From: an uncultured Clostridia bacterium
GTDB taxonomy: Bacteria > Bacillota > Clostridia > TANB77 > CAG-508
DNA length: 24,913 nucleotides
Assembly: GCA_947632745.1 (NCBI GenBank)
Contig: CANRQH010000011.1
Span: forward strand, 1 to 24,913
Reading direction: 5' to 3'
Part shown: positions 8,589 through 14,831 of the stretch, piece by piece
Layout of the letters: every line of letters starts with the position of its first letter
Position numbering within the stretch: the stretch's first letter is position 1
Program-made: the position numbers and the translations under genes
Notes under the pieces: model-generated
Seen by the model: the letters and a program-made list of their open reading frames with translations, nothing else
The model's database searches: none
What the model was told of the DNA's origin: nothing

Positions 8589-8617
8589 GTATAAATAAAA
8601 TAATTCTAACATACAAT
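8589..8617 (+). promoter_or_regulatory. Candidate sigma-E-type (mother-cell) promoter for cwlD
   Basis: CATACAAT at 8610-8617 matches the sigma-E -10 consensus known from Bacillus, with GTATAAA (8589-8595) at a 14-base spacing as a -35 candidate. In Bacillus subtilis cwlD is expressed during sporulation, which agrees. Confidence 0.45.
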
Positions 8618-8646
8618 GTATAAAAAATATAAAAGAGAGGTTATTT

Positions 8647-9364
8647 ATGATAGTACTAAACAAAAAAAGACTTTTATTAATAGGTTCATGTGTTTTTTTA
8701 TCATTATTTGTATTTTTATTAACAACCAATGACGAAAATCAAAATATATACATATCAACAGTAAGCCTTCCAGTATCAGGAAAAACTGTAGTTGTAGATG
8801 CTGGACATGGTGTGCCAGATGAGGGAGCAGAAAGTTCTTCTCGGAACGACAGAGGCAGAAACTAATTTAAAAATAGCATTAAAGCTTCAAAATTTATTAG
8901 AGCAGAGTGGATGTACAGTAATTTTGACAAGGTCAGACGAAAATGCTATATATGATATTGACAGTAAGACTCTAAAGCAAAAGAAAATATCAGATATTAG
9001 AAATAGAGTAAAAATAGGAAATGAAAGTCAAGCTGATATTTTTGTATCTATTCATTTAAACAAAATTCCTCAAGCTCAGTATGATGGCTGGCAAACCTTT
9101 TACAAAGAAGGAAACGAGGAAGGAGCAAAACTTGCAAAACAAATTCAAGCGAATTTAAATGAAGCGATACAAAGGGAAAATAATAGAGTTTCTAAAACGA
9201 TAGATAATATATATATAATAAAACATGTAGAAATACCCACAACTATAGTAGAATGCGGATTTTTGTCAAATCCAGAAGAAGAAAAATTATTGTTAGATGA
9301 TGGCTATCAAAATAAATTAGCTTGGGGAATTTACAATGGAATTATAGATTATTTTTATGAATAA
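8647..9364 (+). CDS. cwlD: Germination-related N-acetylmuramoyl-L-alanine amidase; needs a +1 shift at 8842
   Basis: With one base skipped at 8842 the product is 238 residues: an N-terminal membrane anchor (about 8-25) and an Amidase_3 domain. The zinc ligands are visible: histidine in VVDAGHG, a glutamate in the restored SGTTEAETN segment, histidine in VSIHLN, and the catalytic glutamate in IVECGFLSNP. The enzyme strips stem peptides from muramic acid, a step in making spore-cortex muramic-delta-lactam. The plain frame stops at residue 72; the second frame alone would lack the first zinc histidine, so neither half can be active. Reading CGGA as glycine restores the zinc-ligand segment exactly. 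GAGAGG precedes the ATG. The in-frame TGC GGA in VECGF is read as normal triplets. Confidence 0.9.
8839..8845 (+). other. Recoding site 3: TCT CGGA in cwlD
   Basis: TCT CGG AAC meets TAA six codons later. Skipping the C at 8842 gives TCT GGA ACG ACA GAG (S-G-T-T-E), with the conserved glutamate of the amidase family. Confidence 0.88.
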
Positions 9365-9365
9365 C

Positions 9366-9395
9366 AAGAAAAGCTACTAAGGCTTTTCTTTTTTT
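9366..9395 (+). terminator. Terminator after cwlD
   Basis: The stem AAGAAAAGC / GCTTTTCTT with a 7-base loop is followed by a T run. Confidence 0.9.
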
Positions 9396-9421
9396 AAAGA
9401 ATTTTTATAAAAGTATTTACT

Positions 9422-9450
9422 TTTACATTTATTTGTGCTAATAATAATAT
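9422..9450 (+). promoter_or_regulatory. Possible sigma-A promoter for the LPNTG protein
   Basis: TTTACA (9422-9427) and TAATAT (9445-9450) are 17 bases apart and lie about 50 bases before the start. The -10 match is imperfect. Confidence 0.4.
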
Positions 9451-9500
9451 TGTAGGGCTTTATACAAAAGAGTCGAAAAAACACATATGGAGGAATTAGT

Positions 9501-10577
9501 ATGAGAAGAATAAAATTAATTAAAATATCAATTTTAGCTTTAATTGTAATTTTAATATCTTTTAACAATGTTTATGCACATTCTGTTGAACTTGATCCAA
9601 AATCTTTAATATCTTTTCCTTATATTGCATATAATGGAGAAGGCACAATAACAATAAGCAGTTTAGAAACCGGGTATAATTTATATTGGCAAGCTATCGA
9701 AATCTCTGATAATGCTTATACACAAATTCAAACAATAAGGGAAGATGGACAAGCAGAGTTAGACGATATGAACGAAGAGTTAGATGCTATTAACAATGAA
9801 TGTGATAACTTAGAAGAGATTTATAATGAAGCACATAAAGCATGGGAAGATGCAGGTGATGAACAAAAGCAAACTGCGAAGGAAGCATCAGATGCAGCAT
9901 ATAAAAATTGGCAAGATAAAGTAAAGGAATATAATGATAAAGTAACAGTATATAATGCAAAAGTAACAGAAATAAATACAAATATAAATGATTTAATACC
10001 AGTATATGTCGAAGAAAATTGGGTAGAAACATTAGATGGAAAATTTAAAGTTGATTTAACACGATTTTCTGGAGATAAAGCTTATGTTATGTGGGCAAAA
10101 TTAATTACTTCAAGTGGAGAAACATATTATGATGAAGCAATATATACTTTTTCAGGATCAAAAGTAGATAATGTAGAAGTAACATCAATAACATTAGATA
10201 AATCAGAAATTACAATAAAAAAAGGAAGTAGTTATACATTAACAGCTACAATAACACCAAACAATGCAACAAATAAATTAGTAGAGTGGACAAGCAGTAA
10301 TAACAATGTTGCAACAGTAAGTAATGGAAAAGTAACAGCAATTTCAGAAGGTACAACAACAATAACAGCAACAACTGCAGATGGAAATCATACTGCTACA
10401 TGTAAAGTAACAGTTACAGGGGCAAATTCAACAAATAAAGATATAGATAATACAACATCATCAAAAGGATTACCAAATACAGGGACTATAGCATATATTT
10501 CAATTGGGGCAATATTTATAATAGGTGTTGTTGGAATAATTATGTATAAAAAATATAGACATTTGAATTTTAAATAA
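9501..10577 (+). CDS. Sortase-anchored surface protein with a coiled-coil insert and a Big_2 domain
   Basis: The 358-residue product begins with a signal peptide ending near VYA-HS (26-27). A first beta-type domain (about 28-70 and 170-222) is interrupted by a helical, charged stretch (about 72-168) that looks like a coiled-coil hairpin. Residues about 226-305 are a bacterial Ig-like Big_2 domain, with the ITLDKSEITIKKGSSYTLTA and ISEGTTTITATTADG patterns. The C-terminus has LPNTG (324-328), a helix and a basic tail, the signal for covalent attachment to peptidoglycan by sortase. GGAGG lies 7 bases before the ATG. It is probably an adhesin or wall-structural protein; the ligand is unknown. 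Confidence 0.88.
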   Translation: MRRIKLIKISILALIVILISFNNVYAHSVELDPKSLISFPYIAYNGEGTITISSLETGYNLYWQAIEISDNAYTQIQTIREDGQAELDDMNEELDAINNECDNLEEIYNEAHKAWEDAGDEQKQTAKEASDAAYKNWQDKVKEYNDKVTVYNAKVTEINTNINDLIPVYVEENWVETLDGKFKVDLTRFSGDKAYVMWAKLITSSGETYYDEAIYTFSGSKVDNVEVTSITLDKSEITIKKGSSYTLTATITPNNATNKLVEWTSSNNNVATVSNGKVTAISEGTTTITATTADGNHTATCKVTVTGANSTNKDIDNTTSSKGLPNTGTIAYISIGAIFIIGVVGIIMYKKYRHLNFK

Positions 10578-10583
10578 AAATAA

Positions 10584-10633
10584 GGGGCAAAGAAAAAAGT
10601 TTTGTATAAAACTTTCTCTTTGTCTTTTTTTAT
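10584..10633 (+). terminator. Terminator between the LPNTG protein and dprA
   Basis: GGCAAAGAAAAAAGTTTT pairs, with small imperfections, to AAAACTTTCTCTTTGTC and is followed by seven T residues. A TTG in its loop (10602) is in frame with dprA but is unlikely to be a start. Confidence 0.8.
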
Positions 10634-10652
10634 TTTTAAGGAGGGATTATTT

Positions 10653-11523
10653 ATAGAAGAAAAATTTTACAAAGTATGGCTTTCATTAATTCAAGGTTTG
10701 GGAATAAAAAGATATTTAAATCTAATTAAAGTATTTAAAACAAATAAACAAATATTTAATGCAACTAAGGAAAAACTAATGCAAGTAGATTTAATAGATG
10801 AAAAGATTTGTAATAGAATTTTAGATATAGAAAAAAGAAGAATTGTAAAAAATCATTTAAAATTTATGGAAATGAATAATATAGACATTATTTCTATTAA
10901 TGACATAGAATATCCTATGCTTCTAAAAAATATATATAGTCCACCAATATCTATTTATATAAAAGGAAATAAAGCTATACTAAAAAATACAAGTATTGGT
11001 ATTGTAGGGTGTAGAGAATGTTCAAATTATGGTAAGCAAATAGCACAAAAACTCAGCTATGATTTAGCATCTTGCAAAATAAATATTGTAAGTGGTTTAG
11101 CAAAAGGAATAGATTCATATGCACATTTAGGAGCTGTTTATTGTAAAGGTCTTACAACAGCTGTTTTAGGAAGTGGGCTAGATGAAATATATCCAAGTGA
11201 GAATAAATACTTAGTAGATAAAATTATAAGAGCAAATGGAGCAGTAATTTCAGAATACCCTGTAGGAACTAAAGCCAGTAGAAATAATTTTCCAGCAAGA
11301 AACAGAATAATAAGTGGATTATCTAAAGGAATAGTAGTTGTTGAAGCAAAAAAGAAAAGTGGGACATTAATCACAGTAGATTTTGCTTTAGAACAAGGAA
11401 GAGATGTATTTGTTGTTCCACGGAAATATTGATTCTATAAATTCTGAGGGCACAAATGACCTTATAAAGCAAGGAGCCAAAGTTGTTACAAATTATATGG
11501 ACATTCTAGAAGAGATAATGTGA
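10653..11523 (+). CDS. dprA: DNA-processing protein A; needs a +1 shift at 11421
   Basis: With one base skipped at 11421 the product is 289 residues. It has the DprA/Smf Rossmann fold: IGIVGCRECSNYGKQIA, IVSGLAKGIDSYAHLGA, TTAVLGSGLDEIYPSEN, and FPARNRIISGLSKGIVVVEA. DprA loads RecA on incoming single-stranded DNA. The plain frame stops two codons after CGG; reading CGGA as glycine restores VVPGNIDSINSEGTNDLIKQ, the standard end of the domain. No C-terminal winged helix is present. The start appears to be ATA at 10653: it lies 8 bases after AAGGAGG and gives the usual N-terminus (EEKFYKVWLSLIQGLG), while no ATG, GTG or TTG is available there. The only upstream in-frame start lies inside the preceding terminator. 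Confidence 0.9.
11418..11424 (+). other. Recoding site 4: CCA CGGA in dprA
   Basis: CCA CGG AAA TAT TGA stops at once. Skipping the C at 11421 gives CCA GGA AAT ATT GAT (P-G-N-I-D), the conserved VPGNI motif of DprA. Confidence 0.9.
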
Positions 11524-11549
11524 AAAGAATTATTATAAAAATAATGATA

Positions 11550-11580
11550 AAGAGTACATAAATATTAATATATACTCTTA
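11550..11580. terminator. Possible bidirectional terminator between dprA and spoIIID
   Basis: AAGAGTA (11550-11556) and TACTCTT (11573-11579) form a stem around an AT-rich loop between the convergent genes. The flanking T runs are imperfect. Confidence 0.5.
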
Positions 11581-11587
11581 ACATATT

Positions 11588-11866
11588 TTATAAAGTAGAA
11601 GCTCTTTTTTCTTCTTTTTCTTTTAAATATTTTAATTTAGTGGCCATGCCTCCGCGTAAGTGTCTTTCAGCTTTATTTTCATCTAAGATTTCTCTTACTT
11701 CTTTTGCTAAAATAGGGTTTATTTTTAGTAATCTATCAGAAACATCTTTATGTACTGTGCTTTTGGAAACGCCAAATTTTTTCGCAGTACTTCTTACAGT
11801 ATCTTTGGTTTCAATGATATAACGAGCCAAAGAAATAGCACGTTCTTCTATTGTTAATTTTTTCAT
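11588..11866 (-). CDS. spoIIID: Sporulation transcriptional regulator SpoIIID
   Basis: The 92-residue product matches SpoIIID throughout: IEERAISLARYIIETKDTVR, the helix-turn-helix RSTAKKFGVSKSTVHKDVSD, and the basic C-terminal helix with RHLRGGMATKLKY. SpoIIID acts in the mother cell, switching gene expression from the sigma-E to the sigma-K stage. A GGGGG-type ribosome site precedes the ATG. It stands alone between dprA and the lysozyme gene, and several plausible targets (yabG, ger genes, cwlD) are nearby. It contains no CGG codon. Confidence 0.96.
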   Translation of the reverse strand: MKKLTIEERAISLARYIIETKDTVRSTAKKFGVSKSTVHKDVSDRLLKINPILAKEVREILDENKAERHLRGGMATKLKYLKEKEEKRASTL

Positions 11867-11994
11867 TTAAAGCCCCCATTTTTGAAATATTTTTGTTTAA
11901 TTATATTCAGTTTTTAATGGGGTTAGAACTTTAAAAAATGTAATTTTATATTATGATTTTATTGTTTTTTTCATTTTTTATATTAAGAAAGAAA

Positions 11995-13261
11995 TTAAAT
12001 TCTAAGTACTCTACCTGGAAAAATTAAATTAGGATTTGATATTCCGTTTAATCTTACTAAATATCTAACACTAACTCCAAATCTTCTAGAAATTCCAAAT
12101 AAAGTATCTCCGGGACGAACGGTGTAAGTAACAGGATTGGAATTACTTTGACTTAATGGGTTTAAGAAATTACTGTTACTAGTATTAATTCTTAATTTTT
12201 GACCTGGAAAAATTAGATTAGGATTTTGAATATTGTTAGTTTGAACTATTTGCTGAACTGATACACCGTATGCCTGAGCTATTTGAGATAAAGTATTTCC
12301 TCTTTGAACAGTATAAGTAATACTTCCTAAATCTCTTGTTTCTTGCCCAGCAACAGTAGAATTAGTTGGAATTCTTAAAACTTCACCAGGAAAAATTAAA
12401 TTTGGATTAGATATATTATTTATTTGAGCAAGTTCTTGAACTGTCGTGCCGTACATTAAAGCAATTTGAGAAAGTGTGTTTCCACTTTGAACAGTGTAGT
12501 TTATAGTTTCAGTATTAATTGTTTCATTTGGATTAGAGTTATTTGGAAGTTGAGTAGAATCTTCTATAAAAATTTCTTTTGAATATATATCTCTATCTGT
12601 AAAACCAGATATGCCAGGAATAGTTCCCATATCTGTATATTGAACTCCTATATATGTATCCCAATTAGTATTAATATTTGCTAAATTGTTCAAGTCATCA
12701 TAATATGCAAGCCATAAATCGTAGTTTGAAGATATTTCAGTATTAAATGTACTTTGAGAGTTACTTAAATCACTATATACTATAATATCAATATTTGTTA
12801 ACCTTTTTACAGCTTCTAAAAAAGTTAGTGCAATGGTATTTATTTCATCTATTGACACACCAGAAAATACTTCATAGTCCATTGTAAGTTTACAATCTGA
12901 AGTTTTTCCAGATATTACAGATGCAAAAAATTGAGCTTCAACTTCTGCTTCTCCGAGGAGTAGTTGCAGTTAAGAAATGATAAAAACCTACCTTTAAGCC
13001 ATTTGCTTTAGCGTTTTCGTAATTTATATCAAAATAAGGGTCTTTAAAATCACTCCCTTGACTTGCTTTTATATATACAACCTCAATTCCTGCTTGTTTT
13101 ACTTCAGCATAATCTATGTATCCTTGCCAATTACTGACATCTATTCCTTGGTATTGTAGTTCAGATTGAGCGGTAATAGCATATGTTAAATTTACATTTA
13201 TAAAAATCATAAGTGTCACACATAAAAACAGTGCAAGTATTTTTTTTGCATTAAAATTCAT
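11995..13261 (-). CDS. GH25 lysozyme with three LysM repeats; needs a +1 shift at 12955
   Basis: With one base skipped at 12955 the product is 421 residues. A signal peptide (1-28, ending LTYA) is followed by a GH25 muramidase domain: GIDVSNWQG with the first acidic residue, VVYIKASQG, GFYHFLTATTPGEAEVEA and the MDYE acidic pair. Three LysM domains (each YTV..GDTL-like to NLIFPG..LRI) occupy about residues 270-421 and bind peptidoglycan. The enzyme cuts between muramic acid and glucosamine. The plain frame stops six codons after P102; the second frame alone would lack the first catalytic half. GGAGG precedes the ATG. It is divergent from yabG, and both genes have CATATAATA, so a spore-related role is likely. 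The CCC GGA and AAC GGA junctions in its LysM part are read normally. Confidence 0.92.
12952..12958 (-). other. Recoding site 5: CCT CGGA in the GH25 lysozyme gene
   Basis: On the minus strand CCT CGG AGA ends at TGA four codons after CGG. Skipping the C (complement of 12955) gives CCT GGA GAA GCA GAA (P-G-E-A-E) and joins YHF to the MDYE half of the active site. Confidence 0.9.
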
Positions 13262-13289
13262 AAAACTATACCTCCATTATATATTGATT

Positions 13290-13319
13290 TATTATATGTA
13301 AGTAAAATTTTTTAGTTAA
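13290..13319 (-). promoter_or_regulatory. Candidate mother-cell sigma promoter for the lysozyme gene
   Basis: CATATAATA at 13298-13290 (minus) fits the sigma-E/sigma-K -10 pattern CATAnnnTA and lies about 28 bases before the start. The -35 region is not convincing. Confidence 0.35.
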
Positions 13320-13345
13320 TTTTTTATCCTTGGTCAAACATACAC

Positions 13346-13371
13346 TTTACGACAAAATTCAACATATAATA
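13346..13371 (+). promoter_or_regulatory. Candidate sigma-K/E promoter for yabG
   Basis: CATATAATA at 13363-13371 fits the sigma-K -10 pattern CATAnnnTA, with an AC-containing TTACGAC about 12 bases upstream. The same nine bases occur in the opposite direction before the lysozyme gene. Confidence 0.4.
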
Positions 13372-13400
13372 ATAGTAGCCCATGTGAGGTGAATATTATT

Positions 13401-14183
13401 ATGTATAAAATAAGAAAAGGAGATATAGTCGGGAGAATATCTTATAATAAAGATATTATTTTTATTGTAAAAGATATTAGTGATAAAAAAAATGTACTTT
13501 TAGAGGGCGTTTTTGAAAGAATTATTGCAGATAGTGATATTTCAGATTTAGAACTAATAAATAAAAAAGAACTTGTTATTCAAGAAGAAATAAAGAATGC
13601 AAAAATAAGAAAACAAGAAAATAGACTAGAAGAAAAAGCTGTTACAGGTAAAATCTTGCACCTAGATGGAGATAAAAAATATAGCGAAAAATCCTTTAAA
13701 TATTATCAAAAAATGGGCATAAATGCAGTTGTAAAAAATATTGCAGAAAACAAACAACCAATGGTTGTTTATAATTTGCTTAAATACTATAAGCCAGATA
13801 TTTTAGTAATAACAGGACATGATGGGATGATAAGAAAAGGATATGGTTATTATGATATATATAATTATAGAAACTCAAGACATTTTATAGCAACAGTAAA
13901 GGAGGCTAGAAGATATGAAAAAGAAAATAATTCAGATTTGGTCATATTTGCTGGAGCTTGTCAAAGTTATTTTGAAGCTTTAATGCAAGCTGGTGCAAAT
14001 TTTGCATCATCTCCAGCCAGAATTTTAATAGATATTTTAGATCCATTAATTGTAGCAACAGAAGTTGCAACAACAGATGATTATAAATATATAAAAATTG
14101 AAGACATAGAAAACGAATTAAGAGATGGAAAAAGAGGAATAGGAGGAGTAGGGGCAAGACGGAAAGAAAACAAAAAAAAATAA
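13401..14183 (+). CDS. yabG: Sporulation-specific protease YabG
   Basis: The product is 260 residues from ATG 13401, eight bases after TGAGGTGA; an upstream GTG at 13389 lies inside that site. YabG motifs are clear: an N-terminal KGDIVGRISYNKDIIF beta domain, ILHLDGDKKYSEKSFKYY, ITGHDGM, FAGACQSYFEAL with the likely catalytic cysteine, and FASSPARILIDILDPL. In Bacillus and Clostridium YabG is a cysteine protease made in the mother cell that processes coat and cortex proteins. Near the end, AGA CGG AAA contains an in-frame CGGA. In the plain frame the protein ends GARRKENKKK at 14183; if CGGA is read as glycine it would end GARGKKTKKNNK at 14190. The sequence alone does not decide. Confidence 0.93.
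   Translation: MYKIRKGDIVGRISYNKDIIFIVKDISDKKNVLLEGVFERIIADSDISDLELINKKELVIQEEIKNAKIRKQENRLEEKAVTGKILHLDGDKKYSEKSFKYYQKMGINAVVKNIAENKQPMVVYNLLKYYKPDILVITGHDGMIRKGYGYYDIYNYRNSRHFIATVKEARRYEKENNSDLVIFAGACQSYFEALMQAGANFASSPARILIDILDPLIVATEVATTDDYKYIKIEDIENELRDGKRGIGGVGARRKENKKK
14157..14163 (+). other. Possible eighth recoding site: AGA CGGA in yabG
   Basis: An in-frame CGG followed by A, but after AGA rather than an NCN codon. Both frames stay open to within a few codons, so no truncation forces a shift. Confidence 0.35.
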
Positions 14184-14194
14184 TAAATAATTTA

Positions 14195-14248
14195 AAGTGC
14201 ATATAAAAAAAGCAAATTGTATGTCTTTTTATATGCACTTGATTTTTT
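14195..14248 (+). terminator. Strong terminator after yabG
   Basis: The 15-bp stem AAGTGCATATAAAAA / TTTTTATATGCACTT is followed by a T-rich tract. Confidence 0.9.
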
Positions 14249-14270
14249 ATTTTTTAGCTTAATATTTCAA

Positions 14271-14308
14271 TGTAATATTTTTGTAATAAAATTGTAATAT
14301 AAATGTAA
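14271..14308 (+). repeat. Four TGTAA boxes phased at exactly 11 bp upstream of veg
   Basis: TGTAA begins at 14271, 14282, 14293 and 14304. The first three continue TGTAATA, so the unit is a degenerate 11-bp direct repeat, one DNA turn per copy. OmpR/PhoB-family regulators bind 11-bp-spaced direct repeats, so this may be an operator for veg; the array ends about 70 bases before its -35 box. Confidence 0.55.
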
Positions 14309-14379
14309 CGAAGCACCATCAAAAAACGAAAACGCTTGATATGAAAGAGATTGATGGATGCGGTAAAAAAATATCCTTT

Positions 14380-14408
14380 TTGACTTTTTTCTACCCAGAT
14401 GGTATAAT
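14380..14408 (+). promoter_or_regulatory. Sigma-A promoter of veg
   Basis: TTGACT (14380-14385) and TATAAT (14403-14408) have a 17-base spacer. The veg promoter of Bacillus is a classic strong vegetative promoter. Confidence 0.88.
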
Positions 14409-14441
14409 TCGGACAAGAAAATGTATAGAAGGTGATAGAAA

Positions 14442-14741
14442 ATGATTTGCTCTGCAGATATTATTAACTTAAAGTCTAATATTTTAGACAAAATTGGACA
14501 AAAGATAATAGTTAAAGGTTCACTTGGGAGAAACAAATCTTTTGAAAAGGAGGCTACAATAGATAAAGTATATTCCAATTTATTTACAGTTAAATATAAC
14601 GAAGGAGCAAGAAATGCGACATATAGTTATACAGACATATTAACTAGAACGGTTGAAGTTCAAGTTTTAAATTCTGATAATACATATTGTCCATTAATAC
14701 CACCTCTTGAACAAGTAACTAAAAAAAGAGTTAAAATATAA
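14442..14741 (+). CDS. veg: Veg family protein
   Basis: The 99-residue product carries the Veg pattern: a short helix, IGQKIIVKGSLGRNKSFEKEA, the beta-rich YSNLFTVKYNEG, and YSYTDILTRTVEV. Its position just after yabG matches the yabG-veg order of Bacillus and many Clostridia. In Bacillus subtilis Veg promotes biofilm formation by acting against the repressor SinR; whether that applies here is unknown. AGGTGA precedes the ATG by 7 bases, and it has its own promoter and terminator. Confidence 0.95.
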   Translation: MICSADIINLKSNILDKIGQKIIVKGSLGRNKSFEKEATIDKVYSNLFTVKYNEGARNATYSYTDILTRTVEVQVLNSDNTYCPLIPPLEQVTKKRVKI

Positions 14742-14746
14742 TTAAA

Positions 14747-14775
14747 ATGGCAAGTAATTCACTTGCTATTTTTTT
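14747..14775 (+). terminator. Terminator after veg
   Basis: The stem GCAAGT / ACTTGC with loop AATTC, extended by AT pairs, is followed by seven T residues. Confidence 0.85.
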
Positions 14776-14831
14776 ATAAATATTGTACAATAAAATTGAT
14801 ATTCAAAAGAATAAATTAAAGGAGAAAAAAT

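Noticed and set aside
14316..14357. CCATCAA / TTGATGG inverted repeat and a cre-like GAAAACGCTT before veg
   Set aside because: The loop is long and the arms short, and the cre match is incomplete; neither is above chance in this AT-rich gap.
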